64,000 nt of DNA, from NCBI GenBank assembly GCA_947492745.1, contig CANLOE010000016.1, positions 1-64,000 of the forward strand, in the 5' to 3' direction. Both the position numbers and the translations under genes were made by a program. Each line of letters opens with the position of its first letter. The first letter of the stretch is position 1. The notes below the pieces were generated by a model. The model had not been told where the DNA came from. It saw only the letters and a program-made list of their open reading frames with translations, and did no database searches. The stretch is from an uncultured Cyclobacteriaceae bacterium. Lineage in GTDB: Bacteria > Bacteroidota > Bacteroidia > Cytophagales > Cyclobacteriaceae. Positions 34,343 through 43,897 of this stretch are shown here, piece by piece.

Positions 34343-34542
34343 TTGGAAGATTTTGTCTCGTCATTACACCTGTCACGGGGTCCCTGTACTTATAATAGAC
34401 ATACCCACCTCTTGGACAGGTCGAAGTCTTTGCCACCATGATATATAAATGGGCCGGTGAAATCCTTGGGCATAATCGATTGGTATTCGTTCAGGTATTC
34501 GGTTTTTATTTTTTGGATCAGTTTGTCCTTGAGAGAATCCAT
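34343..34542 (-). pseudogene. N-terminal remnant of a Bacteroidota tyrosine integrase
   Basis: From ATG 34542 the minus strand reads MDSLKDKLIQKIKTEYLNEY, then FTGPFIYHGGKDFDLSKRW. A frameshift near 34410 follows, and the next frame continues YVYYKYRDPVTGVMTRQN. The join DLSKRWYVYYKYRDPVTG is the characteristic opening of phage-type integrases in this phylum. After RQN the match ends where the direct repeat starts. Only about 65 codons of a gene of about 400 remain. The start lies 45 bp downstream of tRNA-Leu, as expected for an element integrated at a tRNA. Confidence 0.65.
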
Positions 34543-34580
34543 AAAAAAAGGCGTTTGGGAACACCAAAACGCCTTTTTTT
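34543..34580 (-). terminator. Intrinsic terminator after tRNA-Leu
   Basis: AAAAAAAGGCGTTTGGG and the facing CCAAAACGCCTTTTTTT form a long stem with an A/T-run on each side. It ends the tRNA-Leu transcript. Confidence 0.85.
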
Positions 34581-34586
34581 CCAAAG

Positions 34587-34670
34587 TACCCAGGGCCGGG
34601 GTCGAACCGGCACGTCCGTGAAGACATTGGTGTTTGAGACCAACGCGTCTACCAATTCCGCCACCTGGGC
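34587..34670 (-). tRNA. tRNA-Leu(CAA)
   Basis: An 84-base class II tRNA. The acceptor stem is GCCCAGG/CCTGGGT with one G-U pair and discriminator A. The D-arm includes TGGTAGACGC, the anticodon arm TTGGT-CTCAAAC-ACCAA gives anticodon CAA (reads UUG), there is a long variable arm, and the T-arm is GCCGGTTCGACCCCGGC. CCA is not encoded. Confidence 0.95.
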
Positions 34671-34854
34671 ATTACTAATAAATATATTATCTTGCGGAAT
34701 TGGAATGCAAAAGTACGAAATTATTTTTCATATGCAACATCATTATCGCTTTTTAAGCAAAAACAATACTATTACGACTTCACATGCTTCCCCAGACATT
34801 AGTGTTGGAGACCGACGTAACCTTTCCTTATACCCTATTTACGAACCACCTGAA

Positions 34855-35160
34855 TCATTCGTGACCTTCTACTTTGATATAGCGCTTCATCGAGAAAGCC
34901 ATGGCGGGTTTTGCGAAAAGGGGCTTGGTATTGGCCCAGACCGAACGAAAAAGTTCTGAGCGACGATAGCCCTCCAGTGCTTCCGGGCTTTCCCAATAAC
35001 TATAAGTGATAAAGATGTGGTCATGGTCCATATCCCTGAGCAGCTCCAAGTGGGAGCAACCTTCAAAACTCCTGATTTTCTTCTTGTGAAGATGGAAATT
35101 TTCTAAAAAGGAATTTACCTGAGCTTCCTTGAAAGTCATTCTTACGATACGGATGAGCAT
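34855..35160 (-). CDS. Antibiotic biosynthesis monooxygenase-like (ABM) domain protein
   Basis: A 101-residue dimeric ferredoxin-like fold protein. Marks are MLIRIVRMTFKEAQVNSFLE, then FEGCSHLELLRD and YSYWESPEALEGYRRSELFR. Family members are small-molecule oxygenases, heme-degrading enzymes or stress proteins; the heme-ligand pattern of IsdG is not seen. It follows the SAM hydrolase gene by 47 bp on the same strand and is likely co-transcribed. Confidence 0.85.
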   Translation of the reverse strand: MLIRIVRMTFKEAQVNSFLENFHLHKKKIRSFEGCSHLELLRDMDHDHIFITYSYWESPEALEGYRRSELFRSVWANTKPLFAKPAMAFSMKRYIKVEGHE

Positions 35161-35207
35161 AGGGTGGGTAGTTTAGTAATAACGCGAAACACGCACAATA
35201 GGATGAT

Positions 35208-35978
35208 TTAACCTTCAAAACTGATATTAATGGGACTATCGTAATAGAGGCCCAATAATTCCGAGGCATTTCCTTGATTGATGCCGACCTCCAGTACTCC
35301 CTGAGTATTGAAGACAGCAAAGCAATCCCCAGGTTCCACACTCTCGTAGCCGTTCTGTACTTTGTGCATACGCTCTCTTCCGAAGAGTAAGGTATAATTT
35401 CTTCCTTTGCTCAGGATATCAAAATCGATTTTGGGAATATTGGTGATCAGATTACCATAATGGTCAATGCGGACAACATGTCCTGCAATCATCTTTTTGG
35501 TCGCGCGTACCTTACGATTGAGCAGGCGCGTGAAGTCTGTCGCCTCTCTGCCCAAGGTATCCAACTTTGTCCCGAGTGCAATCTGTAGGGCTATGGCAGC
35601 AAAAGTATCCTTGGCGGGAAAAGTAGTTTCCTTTTTATCAGAGACGTCGACATTCCATACCTTATCGGGTGCCTGTTCGCTGAGCAAACTAAGCAAACCA
35701 TTATCCGCACCTACAAAATAATGCCCCTCCAATAGCAATACAATAGGCCTATCACTGCCATGCCCTGTATTAACAGCTACCAAATGGACGGTACCTTCGG
35801 GGAAATCACGAAAAACCGCTCCTAGAACGTGGGCACCGTGGGCTATATCCCAAGCCCGGATATCATGAGATATATCTATGACGCTGACCTCGGGGGCAGT
35901 ACTTACCATCTTAGCTTTTACGGCCGCCACGTAATGATCTTCCGTCCCAAAATCTGACATAAAAGTGATGATGGCCAT
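35208..35978 (-). CDS. S-adenosyl-L-methionine hydrolase (adenosine-forming), DUF62
   Basis: The 256-residue protein splits SAM with hydroxide into adenosine and methionine. It shows FMSDFGTEDHYVAAVKAKM (with the Asp that binds the ribose), VIDISHDIRAWDIAHGAHVL, VAVNTGHGSDRPIV, and the C-terminal domain with IDHYGNLITNI. Length is normal for the family. It is divergent from the PhoH-like gene, with 179 bp between, and co-directional with the ABM protein. The physiological role of this family is unclear; SAM pool control is the usual proposal. Confidence 0.93.
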   Translation of the reverse strand: MAIITFMSDFGTEDHYVAAVKAKMVSTAPEVSVIDISHDIRAWDIAHGAHVLGAVFRDFPEGTVHLVAVNTGHGSDRPIVLLLEGHYFVGADNGLLSLLSEQAPDKVWNVDVSDKKETTFPAKDTFAAIALQIALGTKLDTLGREATDFTRLLNRKVRATKKMIAGHVVRIDHYGNLITNIPKIDFDILSKGRNYTLLFGRERMHKVQNGYESVEPGDCFAVFNTQGVLEVGINQGNASELLGLYYDSPINISFEG

Positions 35979-36157
35979 ATGAGGTCTGAGGTGTTGTTTT
36001 TCAGGAAGTCGCCAGATCTAACTTCCTAAAAGTGCATTTATAAAATAAAATTATTGGACCTATCCTTTAAAAACTCACAATATGTGTATTTTTGAATAAG
36101 CAAAAATATATATTTTTTGACCATTAAAAATTTGAAAGCGTAATAATTGAAAATCTT

Positions 36158-37108
36158 TTGGTAGAAAAAGTCATTACATTGGAAAACATCTCCTTGGTAG
36201 ATTTCTTGGGAGTCGAAGATAAAAACATCAAAGAAGTCGCCTCAGCTTTTCCTAAAAGCAAAATAGTATCTCGGGGCAACGAAATCCGAATACAGGGCAA
36301 TACCACTGAAATCCTCAAAATCAATGATATCCTCAATGCTCTTTTGCAACACTATCATAAATATGGGAAAGTAACCGAGGACAATGTACAGAACTACTTG
36401 AGCAAGGAGGACTCTGAAATAGAGGAATCCACAAAAGAAGATATCCTGATCTATGGCACTAGAGGTTTCGCCATCAAGCCTAAAACCGCTAACCAGCAAA
36501 GCTTGGTGAAATCGGTCAGGGAAAAAGACCTCGTATTCGTTGTAGGACCGGCAGGAACAGGCAAGACCTATATCTCTGTAGCTATGGCCGTCAGAGCCCT
36601 CAAGAATAAGGAAGTCAAGAGAATCATCATTACCAGACCGGCCGTAGAGGCAGGGGAAACACTGGGTTTTCTACCCGGTGACCTGAAAGAGAAGCTGGAC
36701 CCGTATCTACGCCCTATATACGATGCACTAAGGGACATGGTACCGGGTGAGAAACTTAAATACTATATGGAGAACGGTACCGTGGAAATTGCACCACTGG
36801 CCTATATGCGAGGACGCACACTGAACAATGCCTTTGTCCTACTTGATGAAGCGCAGAATACCACTCCTATGCAGATGAAAATGTTCCTGACCAGGATGGG
36901 TCCAAGTTCCAAAGTAATCGTGACGGGCGATACCTCACAGATAGACCTTCCCAAAAAACAAAAATCAGGTCTGATCGAGGCTGTGGGCACCCTACGGCAC
37001 ATCAAGGATATCGGCTTTGTGCGCTTGAGCGGCAAAGATGTCATCAGGCATAAAATCGTCAAGGCCATTATCGATGCTTATGAACAAGAAAGCGAAAAAA
37101 CAGAATAA
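36158..37108 (+). CDS. PhoH-like ATPase
   Basis: A 316-residue protein with an N-terminal KH-like segment (about 20-70) and a P-loop domain: Walker A GPAGTGKTYIS, AGETLGFLPGDLKEK, PLAYMRGRTLNNAF, and Walker B with the acidic pair VLLDEAQNTTP. PhoH-like proteins are cytoplasmic ATPases often near RNA-processing genes (ybeZ-like) and may assist RNA degradation. The start is taken as TTG at 36158; no ATG lies in frame before the conserved region. An A/T-rich tract between 36060 and 36125 with TATATATTTTTTG may serve as divergent promoter. Confidence 0.92.
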   Translation: MVEKVITLENISLVDFLGVEDKNIKEVASAFPKSKIVSRGNEIRIQGNTTEILKINDILNALLQHYHKYGKVTEDNVQNYLSKEDSEIEESTKEDILIYGTRGFAIKPKTANQQSLVKSVREKDLVFVVGPAGTGKTYISVAMAVRALKNKEVKRIIITRPAVEAGETLGFLPGDLKEKLDPYLRPIYDALRDMVPGEKLKYYMENGTVEIAPLAYMRGRTLNNAFVLLDEAQNTTPMQMKMFLTRMGPSSKVIVTGDTSQIDLPKKQKSGLIEAVGTLRHIKDIGFVRLSGKDVIRHKIVKAIIDAYEQESEKTE

Positions 37109-37450
37109 TCGATCATATGATATATAGCCCATCACTTATCACTGCCCATAACGTATCTCTTGAAAAATTGAGTATCACTTTCCTTTTTTGTGACCAAGTA
37201 TAGAACACTGCCGTATATTTACTACTGAATCGACAGGATACCTCCTTATCAAAGCAGGTAAGTACCGCTACTATTTAGTGACATTGAAAATATCACCGGA
37301 AAAACCCATTCCCAAAACCTTCTTGGAATAATGCCCGACATAGGTATGGCTTGAGTTATAGGACCTGCCCCTATCACAAGCGTTTGTTGCCAAAAGAGGC
37401 CGGTTCTGGGCAAGAGGAGCATGTCTCAGAATGCCATGTTCCGCAAGATG

Positions 37451-37959
37451 ATTTCAACCCGGGTCATGCATTGAAAAATCTACTGCGGATCTAAATAGCC
37501 GCAAATCAGTCGTTGCACTAATTTTTTGAATTCACCATAGCGGTGCTATGCCGAACGAATACAAATGGCCGGTATTTTGCTATTTATACAAACTTAGCTT
37601 TCAAATATCGCATATCTTCCTGTTCATTTTGCTTCACTCTGCGTTGACAATCCTCGGGATAGCGCTGCTATTCCTGCGGTTCTCGCCTTGATTGAAACAA
37701 AATGACCCGCGGAATCTTATACGACATTTAAAACCTAAATTTGTATTATACGCTCATCACGATTTCTATCGATCAATTTGGGTTAAACCCAAAATAATCG
37801 ATAGCCTTCCTATTGCGAGCATAAATCACTTCAAAATCAGCGGTTTTACGCTGCGCAGGTTTTACACCTTAATGATACAAAAGCCTCCTCACCTAAACCC
37901 CTGATTTTATTGCACTTTATACGCTCATCACGCAATCCTATCGATCAATTTGGGTTAAA
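37451..37959 (+). repeat. Mosaic A-D-B repeat (37451-37787) abutting family B (37783-37959)
   Basis: The gap 37109-38056 has no gene. The first 337 bp start as family A (CCCGGGTCATGCATTG to CATAGCGGTGCTATGCCGAA), continue through a D module (CTTCCTGTTCATTTTG, GGGATAGCGCTGCTATTC) and end as family B (CTATCGATCAATTTGGG). They match 40106-40441 almost base for base. A complete B copy of the 17406 subtype follows, sharing the TTAAA between them. Confidence 0.88.
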
Positions 37960-38056
37960 GCAGAGCAAGATAGAGGGAGGTCATTCCCTACTCAAATTCG
38001 CATCATATTTTCCGATGATTACTTGCCTTCAGAGCATAAATACATTTAATTAAAAC

Positions 38057-40063
38057 ATGTTTCAATGGTCTGCTTTTCCATTTCTACGGGTTACGCTTTT
38101 TTTCACCTTGGGTATCTTATCGGGAATCCTCTCCGGATTTACCTTTTCGCTGGTAGTAACGAGCTATACCCTTATACTATTGGGATTCTGCTATATCGGC
38201 CTCTGGTGGGGATTGTCCAAGGGCCGTTTCTTACGCTATCATTATTTACTCGGTATCGTCTGGAGCTTATTTCTCTATACTTTCGGTTATGCTATGGCAT
38301 GGTCGGCTACCGATGTACACGGGACTGCCCATCTTCTTCACCAAGATGATATAGCGCACTATATCGGGACCGTTACCGATGGGCCTTATGAGAAAGCCAA
38401 AACTATTCAGTACCGGATATCCGTAGAGAACATCAAACACAGGGAACACTGGAAACCCTGCCATGGAAAAGTGGTCCTATACCTATACAAGGATAGCACT
38501 GCCGACAAATATACCTATGGCGACCGGCTTTTAATAGGAAGTGCTCCTGAGCGCATTCCACCAACACTCTTAGAGGGAGACTTCGATTATCAAAAGTACA
38601 TGCACCAGCGGCATATTTACCATCGACAGTTTATTGCACATCAGAGGGTAAGCAAGATAGGGTTCTCTCCAGAAAGCAGTAGCATGTACTATGCCCAATT
38701 ACTACGGAACAGGGCCGGCCATATACTGAAACAGTACCTGAAAGACCCTCAAGCACTGGCCGTATCGTCTGCATTGTTACTCGGGGACAAACAGTTTTTG
38801 GACAAAGAGACCAAAAGCACTTATGCCGACACGGGGACCATCCACTTACTTGCCGTCTCCGGCCTACATGTAGGCATGATCTATCTGGTCCTCAAATGGC
38901 TCTTATCTTGGTTATTGCGCTTACGTCGTTGGAAATTCCTGTTCCCTCTGCTCTGTATATCGGCATTGATCATGTACGTGTTGGTTACGGGAGTTTCTCC
39001 TTCCGTGATGAGGGCCGCTATTATGTTCAGTTGCCTTATACTGGCTGATTCCTTTCGACAACAGAGCAATATTTACAATACGCTATCCATAGCAGCTTTT
39101 GTATCACTGTGCATCGACCCATATATGCTATTTTCCCTAGGGTTCCGATTCTCCTATCTGGCGGTTCTCGGTATAGTCTATTTACAACCAAGGATATACC
39201 GCTGGTTCGCCTTTGAGTCCTTGATCCTGGACAAGTTATGGACACTGAGTACAGTGACTCTAGCGGCACAATTGGTTACCTTCCCGCTGGGCCTCTATTA
39301 TTTTCATCAATTCCCTATATATTTTTTGATTTCCAATATCGTGGCTGTCCCAGGAGCCTCTCTGATTCTAGGGCTGAGTTTTTTGGTCGTGGTGACGGCA
39401 ATTATACCTACGGTAGCTATTTTTCTTGCCTCTGTATTGGAGATAGGCATTGGGCTTTTCAATGATTACCTCCATTTTCTTGAACAGCTCCCATGGGCCA
39501 CCCTTAAGGATATATCCATTAGCGGTACCCATACGGCACTCTTGATGTTGTGCATACTATTGTTGATTTTACTTTTTGAAAAAAGGAACCTTGTCCATTT
39601 ATACTATAGTGTGGCACTATTGTTACTGTTTCATGGAGCCTCATTGTATAGGCAATGGTCCGATACCCAAAAGACAGGATTACTCACAGCAAATACCTAT
39701 GGTAACGAAACTGTCCAAGATCAGCTGCGTTCGAAAAAATGGCGCTGGGACCGTATGACTTGGCGGAAAACTCCCGATTTCAGCTATTCGGCCTACCATG
39801 GAGAATCCTTTTTGTATTTGAACAGTCAGAAACCTTTTCCGGTATCGGATAGCTATGATACAATTTCCATAGGCCATCTGGTCCTGGGAGAAAAAAACTC
39901 CACTAACCTTCGAGAACTACTCTACTACTTGCAGGTTGACCATCTCATCATCTCCGAAAAGGCCGATGCCACGATACAAAAGCGTTATATAAAAGTGGCT
40001 ACGCAAAAAGGGATACCCTATCACATCAGCCCAACGGACGGCATTCCGACAGTTGGATCATGA
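38057..40063 (+). CDS. comEC: ComEC/Rec2-family DNA uptake channel
   Basis: The 668-residue protein has two N-terminal membrane helices, an OB-like DUF4131 domain (about 90-190) and the competence domain with about eight more helices. The family signature LLAVSGLHVGMIYLVLKWLL is near residue 270, followed by TGVSPSVMRAAIMFSCLIL. It forms the inner-membrane channel for single-stranded DNA in natural transformation. As in most Bacteroidota, the C-terminal beta-lactamase-like domain is missing. Two nearly identical 337-bp repeats flank the gene (37451-37787, 40106-40441). No other com gene is in the window. Confidence 0.92.
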   Translation: MFQWSAFPFLRVTLFFTLGILSGILSGFTFSLVVTSYTLILLGFCYIGLWWGLSKGRFLRYHYLLGIVWSLFLYTFGYAMAWSATDVHGTAHLLHQDDIAHYIGTVTDGPYEKAKTIQYRISVENIKHREHWKPCHGKVVLYLYKDSTADKYTYGDRLLIGSAPERIPPTLLEGDFDYQKYMHQRHIYHRQFIAHQRVSKIGFSPESSSMYYAQLLRNRAGHILKQYLKDPQALAVSSALLLGDKQFLDKETKSTYADTGTIHLLAVSGLHVGMIYLVLKWLLSWLLRLRRWKFLFPLLCISALIMYVLVTGVSPSVMRAAIMFSCLILADSFRQQSNIYNTLSIAAFVSLCIDPYMLFSLGFRFSYLAVLGIVYLQPRIYRWFAFESLILDKLWTLSTVTLAAQLVTFPLGLYYFHQFPIYFLISNIVAVPGASLILGLSFLVVVTAIIPTVAIFLASVLEIGIGLFNDYLHFLEQLPWATLKDISISGTHTALLMLCILLLILLFEKRNLVHLYYSVALLLLFHGASLYRQWSDTQKTGLLTANTYGNETVQDQLRSKKWRWDRMTWRKTPDFSYSAYHGESFLYLNSQKPFPVSDSYDTISIGHLVLGEKNSTNLRELLYYLQVDHLIISEKADATIQKRYIKVATQKGIPYHISPTDGIPTVGS

Positions 40064-40105
40064 ATATCCTATCGGTCATGGCGACCGTTTGACATCTGCG
40101 GTCTA

Positions 40106-40441
40106 TTGAACCCGGATCATGCATTGGAAAATCTACTGCGGATCTAAATAGCTGCAAACCGGTCGTTGCACTACGTTTTTTGAAGTCACCATAGCGGTGC
40201 TATGCCGAACGAATCCAAATGGCCGGTATTTTGCTATTTATACAAACTTAGCTTTCAAATATCGCCTATCTTCCTGTTCATTTTGCTTCACTCTGCGTGG
40301 ACAATCCTCGGGATAGCGCTGCTATTCCTGCGGTTCTCGCCTTGATTGAAACAAAATGACCAGCGGAATCTTATACGACATTTAAAACCTAAATTTGTAT
40401 TATACGCTCATCACGATTTCTATCGATTAATTTGGGTTGAA
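40106..40441 (+). repeat. Mosaic A-D-B repeat, near-identical twin of 37451-37787
   Basis: Family A left half from TTGAACCCGGATCATGC, D module with GGATAGCGCTGCTATTC, B right end with CTATCGATTAATTTGGGTTG. Only scattered single-base differences from the twin on the other side of comEC. Confidence 0.9.
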
Positions 40442-40610
40442 GTCATCGGTAGTTATTCGACCTATGGCTTCCATTCGGTCGGGGTAGGCGTATTGGCAGT
40501 ATGTGGAGATTTTGAGATTATTCGTAGAATAGGCCTTTTGTATGGTCTGTCTTTAATTTTTTGGGTTAAATTTAAATTTACAGTGTCCAGTGCCTCACTA
40601 AATCAAGCTT

Positions 40611-41384
40611 ATGGAATTTGTATCTTATGAAGTCAAGAATAGAATAGGTTATATCACTTTAAATCGCCCTGACAAACGAAATGCCCTCAATGGGCAAGTC
40701 GTCATAGCGCTAAAAGAAGCCTTTGAAGTAGGGGAAAATGACCCTGAGGCCAAGGTTATCGTCCTTCGTGCCTCGGGAAAGGCATTCTGTGCCGGGGCCG
40801 ACCTCGCTTATCTACAGGAACTGCAACAGAACTCCTACGAGGAAAACCTCGAAGACTCTCAGCACTTGAAATCCCTCTTCCTACAGATATATACCCTAGG
40901 GAAAATAGTCATTGCACAGGTACAGGGTCATGCTATAGCCGGTGGTTGTGGGCTGGCCACGGTCTGTGATTTTGCCTACAGCGTACCCGAGGCCCAGTTT
41001 GGGTATACCGAAGTGAAAATCGGCTTCATACCGGCCATCGTAAAGGTCTTCTTGCTACGGAAAATCGGAGAGGCACATGCCAAATCCCTATTGCTGACGG
41101 GGCGACTGGTCGATGCACAGACCGCCGCGAACATGAACCTCATCAATGAGGTCGTCGATGCAGAAAGCTTGGAAAAAGAAGTATATACCTTTGCCCAAGA
41201 ACTGATCAGCAATAATTCGGGACAATCCATGGCCATCACCAAATTGATGATTGCGGGAGTGCAAGAGAAGACTTTGGAAGATGGACTTGAATATGCTGCC
41301 ATCATGAATGCCAGAACTCGGGAAAGCGAAGATTGCCAAAAGGGAATCGCTGCTTTTCTCAACAAGACTTCCGTCAAGTGGTAA
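40611..41384 (+). CDS. Enoyl-CoA hydratase/isomerase family protein
   Basis: A 257-residue crotonase-fold enzyme. It shows LNRPDKRNALNGQVV, the first oxyanion loop ASGKAFCAGADLAYL, and the second loop VQGHAIAGGCGLATVCDFAY, with a catalytic Glu-region in YTEVKIGFIPAIV. Hydration of an enoyl-CoA, for example 3-methylglutaconyl-CoA in leucine breakdown, is the likeliest reaction, but substrate cannot be fixed. The gene is monocistronic between repeat-filled gaps. Confidence 0.92.
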   Translation: MEFVSYEVKNRIGYITLNRPDKRNALNGQVVIALKEAFEVGENDPEAKVIVLRASGKAFCAGADLAYLQELQQNSYEENLEDSQHLKSLFLQIYTLGKIVIAQVQGHAIAGGCGLATVCDFAYSVPEAQFGYTEVKIGFIPAIVKVFLLRKIGEAHAKSLLLTGRLVDAQTAANMNLINEVVDAESLEKEVYTFAQELISNNSGQSMAITKLMIAGVQEKTLEDGLEYAAIMNARTRESEDCQKGIAAFLNKTSVKW

Positions 41385-41525
41385 AAGAAAATAGACCTGA
41401 GTACAGTCCTATTGGTGAAGGGTCACCGAACTTCTTACCCTTCATAACGAACAACCCGAAGACCTCTGTTTAAGGCGAAACTCTTGAAAAATATGTTTTT
41501 TTTTCGTTGATTGCATCAAGGCAGT

Positions 41526-42441
41526 TTTTAAATCGTGACCATGCATTGGCAAATCCATTAGGGATTTTAATGGCTGTAAATCCGTAGCGGAACGAGTTTT
41601 TTGAATTATCCGTGGCGTTTTTACGCCAAACCCCATAAAACTCCCTGATTTACTGCTATTTGAACTCTCATCATGTGGTTCCAACGCATAATGGAGGTGA
41701 AAACCGCAAAACAATAATACTTAGCTATCGATAAGAGGTGAGGATGTATGAAGCGATTTTTTTCAGATATCCGATAGCATTTTGTACACTAAGCAACGCT
41801 TTTTTTCGCCTATCTTTCGCCGAATAAGGCCGAAACTATAGTGACAGTGGTACCATTGGAAAATCTGCAAATAAAGTACAGAGCAGGATAGGTAAAAAGT
41901 AAACATTGTCTCAATGGGCAATACCGTACTCAAGAGCAAACAAATGGTGAAATTTTGCGCGTGTTTCAGATTGTTGAATCGGACCCTTAAGTATAAAATC
42001 ATTTGCGGCTGGGGTATTGTTTTTTTTCCAAGAGATACAATAGCCCTTTTACCGACTTACCTGTCCCTGTTCGATGGTGTTCCGGTATTGGATACATCAT
42101 GATCATAAGTCCAGTGCAGGGAAGTGCGTACAGGTTTATATCAAAAGACAGACTTATATACTTAGTTATACTACTGATTTTAACAGTCGGCCAACCTATA
42201 CCCCGTTTTTTGAGGAAAGTATTTTGGACGTGTTGCGTTTTCATCGTTCAAATCGTGGTCAATATGTTCTCTATCCGCCCTGAACTCCGTTTTCGACTAA
42301 AGCCGGCCAGGCGCTTACCCTTGCGCGGCAGACCGGCCCCTTCACTAATAATGCCCTCTGGACATTATTTTAACGCTCGGTACTCTCCAAAATAAGTGAT
42401 AACAAATTTCTAGAATAATGGCTGCCAAAACCGTCTCTGAG
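41526..42441 (+). repeat. Eroded family A repeat (41526-41703) and right half of family E (about 42285-42441)
   Basis: The gap 41385-42468 has no gene I can support. The A copy keeps AAATCGTGACCATGCATTGG and GTTCCAACGCATAATGG, but its core hairpin has changed to CCGTGGCGTTTTTACGCC. The E segment carries GCGGCAGACCGGCCCCTTCA and AACGCTCGGTAC and ends with CCAAAACCGTCTCTGAG. The intervening 41710-42280 shows nothing recognisable. Confidence 0.65.
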
Positions 42442-42468
42442 TGAACAAATCAAAATCTATAAATCTGT

Positions 42469-43341
42469 ATGAAACACCTCTTTACATTAAGATATAGTAC
42501 ATTGATAGGTCTACTTATCTTCTTTTCAAAGCCAAATGCTTCTGCACAACTATCCGGGAGCAGCTTTAAAGAAGCCAAGGACAATGGCAAAGGCACGATA
42601 GTCATCAATTATGTAGATACGCCTCACTTCATCTACAAAGACAAAGATGGGACACTTCAGGGCATCAGCGTAGATCTCATGAAAGAATTTACCGACTACG
42701 TATTCAACACTAGAGGTATTGAGATAGATATAAAGTTTTTGGAACAAGACAGTGATTATGCTGCTATGCTTCATACCGTACAAAATGCGAAGTCAGGTGT
42801 TTTTGGAGTAGGCAGTATCATCATTACCGATTCTTTGGAAAACAGATTGAGTTTTAGCCCTCCCCTATTGAAAAGCGTTGCCGTACTTATCACCAATGAT
42901 ACTGTAGAGGAAGTTGATGAAATCTACAACCTGAACAGGACGTTCAAAGGATTTACGGCCTATGCCGTCAAGCACTCGGCCAATGCCTCTAGACTGGAAC
43001 AAATGAAAAAGGAACGATTTCCGGGCATGAAAATCCAGTATCTCCATAATGGCAGTGAAGTCGTGAAAAGTGTATTGGAGAATACTAAGGCTTTTGCCTA
43101 TATTGATATTACCTACTACATAAAGGCCATTAAAGACAAGAGTCCTCTTAAACGGCATGCCATAGGTGATACCACGCCTGAGGATATTGGTATAATCATG
43201 CCGAAAAAGAGTGACTGGAAACCTATCATGGACCATTTCTTTCATTTGCAACATGGGTACGTGCACAGTGTTAACTACAAGAAAATTCTCTCCAAACACT
43301 TTGGTCATGCAGGAATGCAGTTTATAGGAACACCCAAATAG
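42469..43341 (+). CDS. Periplasmic solute-binding protein, family 3
   Basis: The 290-residue product has a signal peptide ending in SKPNASAQ. The mature part is a type 3 bilobed binding protein: TIVINYVDTPHFIYKDKDGT, LQGISVDLMKEFTDYV and the second-lobe segments GFTAYAVKHSAN and AFAYIDITYYIKA. These usually bind amino acids for ABC import or serve as sensor domains. No ABC permease or ATPase is adjacent, so the partner must be elsewhere or the protein acts as a stand-alone sensor. Confidence 0.85.
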   Translation: MKHLFTLRYSTLIGLLIFFSKPNASAQLSGSSFKEAKDNGKGTIVINYVDTPHFIYKDKDGTLQGISVDLMKEFTDYVFNTRGIEIDIKFLEQDSDYAAMLHTVQNAKSGVFGVGSIIITDSLENRLSFSPPLLKSVAVLITNDTVEEVDEIYNLNRTFKGFTAYAVKHSANASRLEQMKKERFPGMKIQYLHNGSEVVKSVLENTKAFAYIDITYYIKAIKDKSPLKRHAIGDTTPEDIGIIMPKKSDWKPIMDHFFHLQHGYVHSVNYKKILSKHFGHAGMQFIGTPK

Positions 43342-43375
43342 ACGGTCCTCCCGGATATTAGCGCTATTGCTACTT

Positions 43376-43755
43376 TTAAACCCAAAATGATCAATAGAGA
43401 ACCTATTCCGCGCATAAATAGCTTCATATCAGAAGCTTTGCCCACCTGTCTTCATTCACCATAGCGGTGCTATGCCAAATCCAATAAAACTCCCTGATTT
43501 ATGGATATTTATACTCAAGAAAAAGTGAAAAGAGAAATTCGAGTTTCAGCAAACCAATGGAAAATCCCGCATTGGTATTATCGTCATTGGTTGATCGGTC
43601 GCTGGGGCCGTTCCGGCCGGAAATTGCTTTTGCAATCATTTTCATATTTGTCCCAAAACAATTTCATTTGGATATAAACCCTCATTACGAAGTTCCAACG
43701 CATGATCTGGGTTTAACGTAAAACCTTTGTCTCCTATTGATCAATTTGGGTCGAA
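43376..43755 (+). repeat. Hybrid B-left/A-right repeat with a family C element nested inside
   Basis: The outer element begins TTTTAAACCCAAAATGATC (B) and ends CAACGCATGATCTGGGTTTAA (A), with the CATAGCGGTGCTATG core. At 43510-43676 the family C element (TATACTCAAGAAAAA to CATTTGGATATA) splits the A right arm: without it the arm reads GGATATTT-AAACCCTCATTACG as in other copies. A short B end (CTATTGATCAATTTGGGTCG) follows at 43735-43755. Confidence 0.8.
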
Positions 43756-43897
43756 TGTTATGCTACAAGTGAGTACTATTTCAGAAATCTCACGATTATC
43801 TTCGCACTACTTTCCATAATCTTGGCGTATACCCTTATAAATTTGTGCAATAAGGCCATAATATTCGTTATTTTGCCCCATTCAATGAGATAAAACA

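Noticed and set aside
42003-42395. A 130-codon ORF before the solute-binding protein
   Set aside because: Its C-terminal part is a translation of the family E repeat and the rest has no similarity; the composition is not that of the neighbouring genes.
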